Assembly: GCF_963665245.1 (NCBI RefSeq)
Contig: NZ_OY762269.1
Location: 1,550,001 to 1,614,000, forward strand
Source: an uncultured Paludibaculum sp.
GTDB taxonomy: Bacteria > Acidobacteriota > Terriglobia > Bryobacterales > Bryobacteraceae
DNA length: 64,000 nt
Reading direction: 5' to 3'
The notes under the pieces are model-generated. The model searched no databases. It saw only the letters and a program-made list of their open reading frames with translations, and was not told the DNA's origin. Each line of letters opens with the position of its first letter. The first letter of the stretch is position 1. Shown one piece after another: positions 50,994 to 58,988 of this stretch. The position numbers and the translations under genes were made by a program.

Positions 50994-52588
50994 TAGAACA
51001 CCCTTTCAATGCCCGCGACATCCATGCTGCTCCGCCGGAAGTACACCGTCACGGACTTCCCGCTGTCTCCAGGTACCGTGACCCGCGCCGCGGCAAAAGG
51101 CCCGGCCACCGCGCCTAAACCGTCGGCCGGCGTCAATGTGCCGGCCGCATTGTCGAAGCTGAACCAGGCAACGTCATACTGTCGCGGCTGCAAAAAACCG
51201 AACTTCACCGCGAGGTCGTCGAACTTCAAGGTCCCGCCATCCACCGTGAAGTGCTCCAGCGCCAGGCCCTTGCTGAAATAGGCGCGCCCGATCTTGTCCC
51301 GCCGCTCAGCCAGGGTTCGGGCGAGGTAATCCACCACCGACGCGTCGGAGTATTGACCCGTTTCCACAATCGCCCGAATGTCGTCGTCCGTGAAGGCCAT
51401 CACCTTCTTGGCCGCCCAGTAGGCGTCGCCCGCCTGCATTTGCAGGAATGCCGGATTCGGGTAGTTCGGCAACCATTTCTCCGGCTCGAATACCTTCGAT
51501 TCCAGGCGGCCGATGGCTGGCTGCTTCGGATAATCGGCCGTCTCCCAGGGCTCGGGCGCCAACCCCAGTTCGCCCATCTTCTTCAGGGCATTCCGGCCGG
51601 TGGGGATGATGTAGGCGTGGCCATACCGGGCGTCTTTCCGCATATCGCTGTCCGACCCGAGAATGGACCCGAAGTCGATGAGGTAATGTACGATCCGCTT
51701 TGCGTCGGCCGGTCCGGCTAACACGTCCAGTGAATTGCGGCCCTTCGCATCGGTATGGTTCAACCAGGCGCAAAACACGGCCAAGCCACGCAAATCGCGC
51801 CGCGTCTCGTGCGGAACCAGGTCGTTGGGATCGTCCGCCCGGGTGCCCTCGTAAGAGAACGGGCCCACGGGTTTACCGGGTGTCGCGAGGCTCGCAATGA
51901 CGCGGAAGCTGCCATCCGCCCGGCGCGCCATCTTGAACTTGATGCGGTCCAGGTCCCGCTGGATCATATGCCGCGGTTTGCCGTCGACACCGGTCGTTTT
52001 GGCGCTGGGACTGATGCTAAGTTCCTCATCCTTCAGGTTCAGGATGTAATTCTCAGGTGCGTTGTAGCCCAACGCGTGGAAGAAATGCGCACCAAGAACA
52101 TCGGCCGCGGTCGCCATCTCGGGATTAGTCCGCGGGTCGGGCTTCACGAAGTAGAGCCGCCCGTTGGCGTCCGTCATGCGGAAGCCCGGAGTGATGCCAT
52201 TGGTCTTCGCACCCACCACCAGGAAGGGCGCCTGGGGCGCGTGACTATCGCCGGGGCCGCGTTTCAGTTCCTCGCGGCTCAGCCGGTGATCGATGCTGTG
52301 CCGGTTGGTAAACCAATCGCTGTCAGGTACTTCGCCCAGAGTGTTCACTGCGCGCGAGGGCCCGATGTTGGCCGCCGGTTTGCGCAGCGACTGGTAGAAG
52401 AAGTCGTACAGATCGTTCGGATCCAGCGTCTCGACGCTCTTCACCGGAACCGGCTTTGGACCGCGCGCAATCGGGTCGTCGGGATAGAAGTGGACCTTCG
52501 GTCCGCCTTCGGCCCCCAGAGCCTGGATCGCGGCTAGAACAAGTACCGGAAGACTTCGCGCGAGAAAGCGTTGTCGAATTTGAACCAT
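50993..52588 (-). CDS. secreted protein with kinase-fold-like motifs
   Basis: 531 residues with a signal peptide (about 1-26). Residues 130-320 show a pattern of protein/phosphoinositide kinase-like folds: 'GRLYFVKPDP' (candidate ATP-contact Lys149), 'EMATAADVLGAHFFHALGYNAPENYILN' (candidate Glu157), 'RRDLRGLAVFCAWLNHTDAKGRNSLDVL' with His278-Asp280-Lys282-Asn285, then 'IVHYLIDFGSILGS' with Asp305-Phe-Gly. The C-terminus (about 440-531) is beta-rich. The match to HipA/PI3K-like catalytic loops is by eye. An exported kinase-like protein is unusual in bacteria. It overlaps the barrel gene upstream by 55 bases and the PAP2 gene downstream by one. Confidence 0.65.
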   Translation of the reverse strand: MVQIRQRFLARSLPVLVLAAIQALGAEGGPKVHFYPDDPIARGPKPVPVKSVETLDPNDLYDFFYQSLRKPAANIGPSRAVNTLGEVPDSDWFTNRHSIDHRLSREELKRGPGDSHAPQAPFLVVGAKTNGITPGFRMTDANGRLYFVKPDPRTNPEMATAADVLGAHFFHALGYNAPENYILNLKDEELSISPSAKTTGVDGKPRHMIQRDLDRIKFKMARRADGSFRVIASLATPGKPVGPFSYEGTRADDPNDLVPHETRRDLRGLAVFCAWLNHTDAKGRNSLDVLAGPADAKRIVHYLIDFGSILGSDSDMRKDARYGHAYIIPTGRNALKKMGELGLAPEPWETADYPKQPAIGRLESKVFEPEKWLPNYPNPAFLQMQAGDAYWAAKKVMAFTDDDIRAIVETGQYSDASVVDYLARTLAERRDKIGRAYFSKGLALEHFTVDGGTLKFDDLAVKFGFLQPRQYDVAWFSFDNAAGTLTPADGLGAVAGPFAAARVTVPGDSGKSVTVYFRRSSMDVAGIERVF

Positions 52589-53787
52589 ATCACCCAACCT
52601 TCGCGGCTGAACCCCGTGTCCAATCGCATGACCACCGCATCCCTGGTCTTGGCCCGGAAGCCGAAACCACCCGTATACCGCAAGTTGTTGAGACTCAGCT
52701 CGCTGGGGCGTCGAAACACCTTGCCGGCATCCACGAACAGGGCCATGTCGAGCCCCGGAGCGACCTCCCAGCGGTACTCCGACGACAGAAGAACAGTGTT
52801 GTTGTCGCGGTAGCGAAACAACGAATAGCCCCGCAAGTCGTTCGCATCGCCCAGCGTCGACTGCATGTAGAACGGCACAGCGTTGCCGCGATCGGTCCAC
52901 GTCAGATCCGTCATCGCCCGCAGCGCAATCACTCTCTTCTCGTTAAAGAACGGGATGTAGTGCTCCGTCCAGCCGCTGAAGCGGCGGAAGCTGTAGCCGC
53001 GCCCGTTGCGGTCGTCGAAGTTCAGCAGGCGCACCACGTAGTTGCCGCCACGGTGCGGATTGCCTGGCGTGTCCCGGAAGTCCACCTGGGCGAAGGGGCC
53101 GTAGCGAAGATAGTCGGTTTGTTCCAGAATGCCCGGCGCCACCGACGGCGTGAACACCAGTTCCGATGAAGGCCGCTCGCCATGTGTGCCCGGGCCCACA
53201 TTCACCTTAAGATAGCCGGCGTACATCCCTAAATCCCAATGCCGGCGGTCCGGCCGCCAGGAGAGACGGCCGTCAAAAGATGTGTCTTCCTGCCGGTAAG
53301 TTGTCCAGTCCTCTTTCCGCGAGTTCGGTCCGGAGCCGTAGTATGGATTGCGCGGAGCATCGGAGTGCCGGGCGAAGAAACTGGCCAGCACGTGTTCGCC
53401 CGCCAGGTGTGGCAGGGTCAGCTCGGTGGCGGCGGCCCAGTAGCCTTTCACGCTGCCGGTCAGCGACGCGCGAAAAATCAGGTCTTCCCGCCACAGATCC
53501 GGGCGGTTGTAGAGCACGCCGGCCGAGAATCCGGAGCCGGTCACCAATCCGCCCATCCTCATACCCAGGCCCACCTTAGGGGCCAGGAGGCCACGCAGCG
53601 CCGAGTTGAAGTACTTGTCGAAGATCACCTCGCCCTTTTCGAGTTCGGGCTTCTTCAGACTCTCAGATTTGCGCGCCTGTTCTTTCGCAATTTCTTCTTC
53701 CCGCGTTTCAGCAGGTGCGGTGGCTGAAGTCTGTGCGGAGACAAGTCGAGCGCCGAGGAACGCTGTGAGAAGTAGATGTTTGATCAA
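52534..53787 (-). CDS. Omp85-family outer-membrane beta-barrel protein (surface antigen-like)
   Basis: 417 residues. The signal peptide (about 1-18) and a short charged linker lead to a 16-strand-like barrel with alternating residues and aromatic girdles: 'GMRMGGLVTGSGFSAGVLYNRPDL', 'YWAAATELTLPHLAGEHVLASFFARHSDA', and the typical Omp85 'LRGYSLFRYRDNNTVLLSSEYRWEVAPGLDMALFVDAGKVF' ending in 'FKFDNAFSREVFRYLF'. The terminal Phe is normal for barrels assembled by BAM. No POTRA domains are present, so it is like the TamA/ShlB barrel alone or a patatin-type barrel. It heads the operon with the secreted kinase-like protein and PAP2. Confidence 0.82.
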   Translation of the reverse strand: MIKHLLLTAFLGARLVSAQTSATAPAETREEEIAKEQARKSESLKKPELEKGEVIFDKYFNSALRGLLAPKVGLGMRMGGLVTGSGFSAGVLYNRPDLWREDLIFRASLTGSVKGYWAAATELTLPHLAGEHVLASFFARHSDAPRNPYYGSGPNSRKEDWTTYRQEDTSFDGRLSWRPDRRHWDLGMYAGYLKVNVGPGTHGERPSSELVFTPSVAPGILEQTDYLRYGPFAQVDFRDTPGNPHRGGNYVVRLLNFDDRNGRGYSFRRFSGWTEHYIPFFNEKRVIALRAMTDLTWTDRGNAVPFYMQSTLGDANDLRGYSLFRYRDNNTVLLSSEYRWEVAPGLDMALFVDAGKVFRRPSELSLNNLRYTGGFGFRAKTRDAVVMRLDTGFSREGWVIWFKFDNAFSREVFRYLF

Positions 53788-53802
53788 GACGTTAACGTGA
53801 TT

Positions 53803-55125
53803 TTATCGAAACCGGGATCCGCGGACCATACCCTTTGGGGGGGGCGCCGGCGCCGGTTCGGGTTCCGGCGGGGGCGCGGGCTTCCTGATGCGACCGTCCA
53901 GATGTGCATTGATGCGGTCGTCCTTGGCCTTCGCGAACTTGGGGCTGGTGGGCTCCAGGCCGGTGGCCTGCGTCACCTCGGCATCGGTTACGTCCATCGC
54001 GGTTGCCAGGTACTTCGTGAAGTAATTCTTGATCCGGTCCTGCACCAGCCGTTCCGTCGATTTCAGGAACAACAGCATCGTCTCTTCGCCTGGGGCCTTC
54101 TGCAGGACCGCGAAAACCTGAGACGCCTTGGAGAGCTTGGCGGATTTCAAAACAGCTTCCAGTTTCTTCGCCCGCGCGTCCAGCTTCTGCCAGGGATCGA
54201 TCTCTTCCTTGGTCATCTTCATCGTTTCGATGAGCTGGGTCTTTTCTTTGGCTGCGAGCAACTGCGTGATGCAGTACATGGACAGGCCGTACCAGTCCAC
54301 ATGGAAACTGGTTCCGAACGGGATCATGGCCTTACTCTTCGAGATCTTCTGGAACGCCGGGGCGTTCAGCTTGGCCCCCTCCAGTGCTGGGCTGAACAGC
54401 TTCAGCAGACCGACATCCTCCAACTCCTTGAGGATGTCGTAGGGATTCGCTTCCAGAGCGATCTGCCGCAGTTCGCCAAAGAGAGCGCGGCCCGGAATGT
54501 ACTTCTCCATCCCGGCTTCCCGCGCGTTATTGAACTGCTGCAACGTCCGCTCGTCGATGGTGAAGCCCAAGCGCGCCTTGAAGCGGATCAACCGCAGCAG
54601 GCGCACCGGGTCGTCGTAGAGCGAATAGTTGGAGATCGCTCGCAACTCCTTGCGTTCCAGGTCGGAAGCGCCGTTAGTGGGGTCGATCATCAGGCCCCGC
54701 GAAGCGCGGTTCAGCGACAGGGCGATGGCGTTGATGGTGAAATCCCGCCCGCGCAGATCCTCGTGCACCGTGGCGGCCGTGATCTGCGGTTTCGCACCCG
54801 GTTTGCCGTACTTCTCCTGGCGCGCCATGCCGATTTCCGATCGCACGCCGTTGGGAAACAGCACCTCGGCTGTCTTGCGATGGTCGTCAATCTGCAGGAT
54901 CTCGGCAATGCCGTGCTTGGCCATGTCCTTAGCGAGTTTGAGAGCCGGCCCCTCGACGGTGAAGTCGAGATCCCTGATCGGGAAGCCGCCCAGCATATCC
55001 CGCATGGCGCCACCAGTCAGAAACAGGCTCAAGTTCGCCTCGGCCGCCGCGGCTTGCACTGCCGCCAGCACGGTGTTCTGCTCCGCGCTGAGGTGGCTCT
55101 CCAGAATGAACATGTAATCGCTCAT
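53803..55125 (-). CDS. cca: tRNA nucleotidyltransferase/poly(A) polymerase family protein
   Basis: 440 residues of the class II nucleotidyltransferase group. The catalytic site is 'LFLTGGAMRDMLGGFPIRDLDFTVEG' (GG-x9-DxD), followed by 'EDLRGRDFTINAIALSLN' and 'YSLYDDPVRLLRLIRFKARLGFTID'. The helical C-terminal body includes repeated 'DILKELEDVGLLKLF' elements. It adds CCA, or A residues, to RNA 3' ends. The last 30 residues are a proline-glutamate-alanine-rich tail. CCA and poly(A) polymerases cannot be told apart by sequence reading; no paralogue is in the window. It is head-to-tail with xerD (leftward), 43 bases apart. Confidence 0.88.
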   Translation of the reverse strand: MSDYMFILESHLSAEQNTVLAAVQAAAAEANLSLFLTGGAMRDMLGGFPIRDLDFTVEGPALKLAKDMAKHGIAEILQIDDHRKTAEVLFPNGVRSEIGMARQEKYGKPGAKPQITAATVHEDLRGRDFTINAIALSLNRASRGLMIDPTNGASDLERKELRAISNYSLYDDPVRLLRLIRFKARLGFTIDERTLQQFNNAREAGMEKYIPGRALFGELRQIALEANPYDILKELEDVGLLKLFSPALEGAKLNAPAFQKISKSKAMIPFGTSFHVDWYGLSMYCITQLLAAKEKTQLIETMKMTKEEIDPWQKLDARAKKLEAVLKSAKLSKASQVFAVLQKAPGEETMLLFLKSTERLVQDRIKNYFTKYLATAMDVTDAEVTQATGLEPTSPKFAKAKDDRINAHLDGRIRKPAPPPEPEPAPAPPPKGMVRGSRFR

Positions 55126-55168
55126 GGCATTTCCATCTCCGGCATCCCCGTCGCTCGTCGAGCTCCGG

Positions 55169-56068
55169 TCAACTCCGTGGGTGGTGTTCGTCCACCACCG
55201 CGCGCAAACGCGACCTCAGAACGTGCGTATAAATCTGCGTGGTGGCAATGTCGGCATGCCCCAGCATCGACTGCACGCTGCGTAAATCCGCCCCACGGTC
55301 CAGTAGGTGGGTGGCGAAGCTGTGACGCACCACGTGGGGCGTCAGCCGATGAAAGATTCCCACCTTGCGGCCGTGTCCGCCCAACAACTTCCAGAACCCC
55401 TGGCGTGTCATTGGGCCACCCCGCTGGGTGATAAAGAGATAAGGACTGGAATGCGACTTCAGGAGCGTATTGCGAGCCGTATCGATATACGTCCGGACGC
55501 AGTCCTGCGCCTTGGATCCCAAGGGCACCAACCGCTGCTTATTTCGCTTTCCCGTCACGCGCAAGAATCCGAGCTGCAAGTTCGCGTCAGTGACCTTCAG
55601 AGTGCAGAGTTCCGACACTCTCAAGCCGCACGCGTAGAGAACTTCCAGCATCGCACGATCCCGGCAGCCGGTTGGTATGCCCGGGTCCGGAGCCGCTAAA
55701 AGGTCTTCAACCTGCTGCAAACTTAAATACTTCGGCAGTGTTTGCCATTGCTTCGGCGCCTGCAGCAAGGCGGTCGGGTCCTCGCTGATACGCCCCTCGC
55801 TCACCAGAAATCGATAAAAATTCCTCAATGTGCTCAGACGGCGAGCGATGGACCGGCCCGATAGTCCGGCAGCCGGGAGCGAGTCGAAATACTGTCGCAC
55901 CGTCTCTTCTCCGGGCAGTCCGGTTTCTTTACTGGCGTTGCAGAATCGCTGGAAGTCCTTCAAATCAAGGGCGTAAGACGACAGCGAGCTGGGCGCCAAG
56001 CCCTTCTCCACGCGCGCAAACGTCAAAAAAGCCTCAGCCGCCGGGCTGAGCGCGCCCTCGGTTGTCAT
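55169..56068 (-). CDS. xerD: site-specific tyrosine recombinase XerD
   Basis: 299 residues, the usual length. The catalytic residues are all present: Arg in 'ACGLRVSELCTL', Lys in 'VTGKRNKQRLVPLG', 'TPHVVRHSFATHLLDRG' (H-x2-R), 'MLGHADIATTQIYTHVL' (His, nucleophile Tyr). The SAM-like N-terminal domain begins at 'AAEAFLTFARVEKGLAPSSLSSYALDLKDFQRFC'. XerD with XerC resolves chromosome dimers at dif near the terminus. The start at MTTEGALS is used because it fits the family; a longer frame is less likely. Whether this is XerD or XerC cannot be fixed without the partner; the sequence pattern favours XerD. Confidence 0.93.
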   Translation of the reverse strand: MTTEGALSPAAEAFLTFARVEKGLAPSSLSSYALDLKDFQRFCNASKETGLPGEETVRQYFDSLPAAGLSGRSIARRLSTLRNFYRFLVSEGRISEDPTALLQAPKQWQTLPKYLSLQQVEDLLAAPDPGIPTGCRDRAMLEVLYACGLRVSELCTLKVTDANLQLGFLRVTGKRNKQRLVPLGSKAQDCVRTYIDTARNTLLKSHSSPYLFITQRGGPMTRQGFWKLLGGHGRKVGIFHRLTPHVVRHSFATHLLDRGADLRSVQSMLGHADIATTQIYTHVLRSRLRAVVDEHHPRS

Positions 56069-56162
56069 CGCTGCAATGATACAATACTTGCGTAATTGTT
56101 TGAAAGTAAAGGACCGCTCGACGTGCGCCAATCCCTGGCCCCGGTCCTTGGAGAACCCTCAA

Positions 56163-56648
56163 TTGAGTGGCACCACTGCCAAAAAGGTCATCCTGGAACG
56201 TTTCGACCGTGAGCGGGTCCGCGGCTTTGTCCACCCGCAGACCTACCTGCAGGCCGCCGGCGTGGAGATTCTCAGTCCGGACGGCAGCGTGGCGCTCATT
56301 CCCTACGCCCAGGTAAAGGCCGTTTCTTTTGTTCGAGATCTCGAGGGCAACGGTGTCCTGGCCGAACGCCGCGAATTCCTCGCCCGGCCGAAAACCGCCG
56401 GTCTTTGGGTGGAGCTCCAGTTTCGCGATGGCGACCTTCTGGAGGGCGTGCTGGCCAACAATCTGCTGCTGCTGGAGCCCCAGGGCTACGCTCTCAGCCC
56501 GCCCGAGGCAGGCGGGAACGCCCAACGCGTCTTCGTGCCCCGCCAGGCGCTAAGTCAGCTGACCGTACTTGGCATCGTGGGGGGCAAACGTAAGAAAGCA
56601 GGCCGCGAAGCGGAGCCGCAGCAGATCAGGCTGTTCGCAGAAGAGTAG
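56163..56648 (+). CDS. hypothetical protein (161 aa)
   Basis: 161 residues from a TTG preceded by GGAGA at nine bases. The fold appears to be a beta-barrel-like domain: 'KKVILERFDRERVRGFVHPQTYLQAAGVEILSPDGSVALIPYAQVKAVSFVRDL', 'GLWVELQFRDGDLLEGVLANNLLLLEPQGY' and 'VFVPRQALSQLTVLGIVGGKRKKAG', with a basic tail. It resembles small PilZ/LSM-type beta-barrels seen in Acidobacteria, but I see no known functional motif. It is divergent from xerD. An alternative start at 56076 would add 29 residues. Confidence 0.6.
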   Translation: MSGTTAKKVILERFDRERVRGFVHPQTYLQAAGVEILSPDGSVALIPYAQVKAVSFVRDLEGNGVLAERREFLARPKTAGLWVELQFRDGDLLEGVLANNLLLLEPQGYALSPPEAGGNAQRVFVPRQALSQLTVLGIVGGKRKKAGREAEPQQIRLFAEE

Positions 56649-57207
56649 GCTTCATCAGTTCGTGTTCGCTCAGCGTATCCCATCGTGTGGGGCTGATGTT
56701 GCGCACAAAAACCATGTGGTTAACGGTGAACGAGCGGCTGCCTCGGTACTCCGCCCACCGCCTCCGAGCGAATTCCAGCTTTTCAGCCACCAGTTCCGGG
56801 CGCAGCTCCTGCGCCAGAGTGATGTGGGGGTGGAAGGGGAACGGTTCGTCGTAGGCCATCAAGCCGCCGGACAGTTCCTCATGGTACTGCTCCATCGCCT
56901 TCCGGCCGTCGGCCAATTCGAGGTAGATCACATTCGTACCGGGAAAGAGCTGGACTTCGCCGGCGGTTACCTCGAAGGGGCTCAGCGCGTTCACTTTGGG
57001 AGCGAGATCGTCGATGAGCTGGTCGTCGCAAGCCTTCAACTGGCGGGGCGGCAGCAGCGTGACATGCGCCCTGAGCTTGCATCCGGGCACCAGTTCCGCC
57101 CGGAGCTCATTGAGGAAGGCACCCAGTGGTTCGGGGATGTACTGCACCAGGGCGTAGTAGCCAAAGCAGCACCTCCCCACCAAATGCCCATTTGATGAAG
57201 CGTCCAT
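56626..57207 (-). CDS. 2'-5' RNA ligase family protein (2H phosphoesterase)
   Basis: 193 residues of the 2H fold. The two histidine motifs are 'RAHVTLLPP' (HxTxx) and 'HPHITLAQEL' (HxTxx), the catalytic pair of LigT/ThpR-like enzymes that act on 2',5' or cyclic phosphate RNA ends. The chain begins with 'GRCCFGYYALVQYIPEPLGAFLNELRAEL', as in family members. It overlaps the 3' end of the gene at 56163 by 23 bases (convergent). The biological substrate is unclear; in this window it adds to the RNA-end enzymes but is 31 kb from the RNA-repair operon. Confidence 0.87.
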   Translation of the reverse strand: MDASSNGHLVGRCCFGYYALVQYIPEPLGAFLNELRAELVPGCKLRAHVTLLPPRQLKACDDQLIDDLAPKVNALSPFEVTAGEVQLFPGTNVIYLELADGRKAMEQYHEELSGGLMAYDEPFPFHPHITLAQELRPELVAEKLEFARRRWAEYRGSRSFTVNHMVFVRNISPTRWDTLSEHELMKPTLLRTA

Positions 57208-57277
57208 CAGGTTCCATTCTAACCGGAGTCAGAGAGATAGATTCATCGCTCTGGTACTCCCCGCGGAACCCGTACTC

Positions 57278-57616
57278 TTAGCCCAGTCCCGCGGCCTGCA
57301 ATACCGGTGACCCGGACGCCAACGGCGCCGATTCCAGCCCGCTCTTCACTTCCGGCAGAACCCAGCGGGCCTCTTCGAACCCTACGTACTTGCAGATGCG
57401 GATCTCCCCCGCTTCGGATTCAAGCACATCGCCAATCTCCAGCGAACCTTCAGTTCCGCGCAAATTCATCCATGCGTCGTAGAACCCGGCCGCCTGCAAT
57501 TCACCCGCCGGTTCAAAGTCCTTGGGTTTGATGGAGGTGACGCCGCTGGTGTGCGGAGCCCAACGGAACTGCTGCCGCGGAGCGTCCTTCATCCGGTGCA
57601 ATCGGAACAGTGGCAT
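57278..57616 (-). CDS. hypothetical protein (112 aa)
   Basis: 112 residues, no signal peptide or membrane segment. Motifs 'MPLFRLHRMKDAPRQQFRWAPHTSG' and 'IRICKYVGFEEARWVLPE' recur in small acidobacterial proteins of unknown function. The C-terminus 'LASGSPVLQAAGLG' is less structured. It precedes the patatin-like gene in the same direction, with about 35 bases between the two genes. Confidence 0.55.
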   Translation of the reverse strand: MPLFRLHRMKDAPRQQFRWAPHTSGVTSIKPKDFEPAGELQAAGFYDAWMNLRGTEGSLEIGDVLESEAGEIRICKYVGFEEARWVLPEVKSGLESAPLASGSPVLQAAGLG

Positions 57617-57650
57617 ACCGCCACATTCTCCCTCTTAAAACAGGCCCAAG

Positions 57651-58415
57651 TCAAAATGTTTGCAGTGCGCGGGTGGCGTCCCGGCGGCCCATTTCGATCC
57701 ATCGTTCGGCGTTGGCCTGTGTCCAAACCATCGCATCGCGAGCGGAGCCCAGCGGCCGGTCCGGTTCGATCCACAGGACGCGCGTTCCGGCCGGAGCCGG
57801 TGCGCCGGGATGAGCCAGGCTCAGCAAAGCCTGTCGAGAGACCCGCAGCCACCATGGTCCGCCGCTGGGCAGCAGGTTCACGGCGACGATGGTGGTGGCG
57901 CCCTGCTCCACCGCCGCCCACAGCGGGACTGAGCCTAGCAGACCGCCGTCCATGCTCAGGCGTCCGTCGATGCGGTAGAGCGGGAACAAACCCGGCAATG
58001 CGCACGAGGCGGCGAGGTGGCGCCACTCGACGTCTGGCGTGACGACTGCCCGCGGCCGGCGCCGCAGCACGTCGGTGATCGCTATCACGCACGGCTTCAA
58101 TGGCTTGAGGCGAGTGTGGATCTCCTGGATGCCTCCTTCAAAGGAAGCGCGATCGAGGCATCCGCCCAATGGACTGCGTGGCAGCCGCCAACGCAGCAGC
58201 GATCCCGTTTCCGGCCGCAGCCACTCCCGGACCCACTCCTCTCCGGGGCAATCAGACGCCGCGGCCCAGGCATTGATGGAGCCGATGGAGGCGCCAGCCG
58301 CCAGGTCGAACTCTACCCGGTCTCGTAGTACCGACCAGACGCCGGCCTCGTAGGCTCCGAACATGCCGCCCCCGCCGAACACCAGCGCTGTTTTGCCGTT
58401 CGCCGACTCCGGAAT
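57651..58415 (-). CDS. patatin-like phospholipase, probably with an ATT start codon
   Basis: Patatin fold with the oxyanion motif 'GGGGMFGAYEAG', the nucleophile motif 'AAGASIGSINAW' (G-x-S-x-G) and the catalytic Asp in 'SMDGGLLGSVPLW'. The first in-frame standard start (GTG at 58382) would remove the first strand, which reads 'NGKTALVFGGGG' in frame. An ATT at 58415 has AGGAG nine bases upstream and restores the strand, so ATT is the likely start. With it the chain is 254 residues. Patatins hydrolyse acyl ester bonds of lipids. The gene is divergent from the one at 58439, 23 bases away. Confidence 0.8.
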   Translation of the reverse strand: MPESANGKTALVFGGGGMFGAYEAGVWSVLRDRVEFDLAAGASIGSINAWAAASDCPGEEWVREWLRPETGSLLRWRLPRSPLGGCLDRASFEGGIQEIHTRLKPLKPCVIAITDVLRRRPRAVVTPDVEWRHLAASCALPGLFPLYRIDGRLSMDGGLLGSVPLWAAVEQGATTIVAVNLLPSGGPWWLRVSRQALLSLAHPGAPAPAGTRVLWIEPDRPLGSARDAMVWTQANAERWIEMGRRDATRALQTF

Positions 58416-58438
58416 AGTGATAGTCTCCTGAAGAGATC

Positions 58439-58978
58439 ATGGCACTGGATACATTGTCCCTGCAGCCGGCGGTTGCGGCCATACTCGATCTGGACGCATC
58501 CGGCGAACGCCTGCTGCCTCTGACTTGCGGCTCGCCTACCAATCCTGAAGCCGTCGGGCGGCTGGAAGCAGCCCACGCGGCGGAGCTTTTTCCCGGGGCC
58601 CGTTCGCCCGAAGGCGCGTTGGCGGGTCTCTGGGTGTATTTCTCCTGTTTTGAGCACGCGCACTCCGTTGCCCAGGACCTGCATACGCCCGAAGGCAGCT
58701 ACTGGCACGCCATCGTCCACCGCCAGGAGCCGGACGACTTCAACTCCGGCTACTGGTTCCGGCGGGTGGGCACGCACGCGATCTTCTCCGAGTTGCTGGC
58801 GGGCTCCCGGGACCTGGGCTACGAACCTTCGGGTTCGGCCTGGGATCCTTTTGCATTTATTGAGTTTTGTGCGGCGGCCAGAAATCGCGCCGGCACCGCA
58901 ACCGAACGGGTGGCTCGCGAAGTCCAACGTTTAGAATGGCAACTACTGTTTGGCTGGTGCGCCCGCGTGCGACGATAG
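58439..58978 (+). CDS. hypothetical protein (179 aa)
   Basis: 179 residues. Alternating helices with conserved-looking 'GLWVYFSCFEHAHSVAQDLHTPEGSYWHAIVHRQEPDDFNSGYWFRRVGTHAIFSEL' in the middle. His and Trp residues are abundant; His73/His75 and His88/His92 could bind a metal, though I cannot assign a family. No signal peptide. The gene is ten bases upstream of the efflux adaptor and probably co-transcribed with it. Confidence 0.6.
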   Translation: MALDTLSLQPAVAAILDLDASGERLLPLTCGSPTNPEAVGRLEAAHAAELFPGARSPEGALAGLWVYFSCFEHAHSVAQDLHTPEGSYWHAIVHRQEPDDFNSGYWFRRVGTHAIFSELLAGSRDLGYEPSGSAWDPFAFIEFCAAARNRAGTATERVAREVQRLEWQLLFGWCARVRR

Positions 58979-58988
58979 AAGCAGTTTC

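Noticed and set aside
53776..55431. Plus-strand open frame of 551 codons opposite cca
   Set aside because: It is antisense to a complete tRNA nucleotidyltransferase; its length comes from the high GC content.
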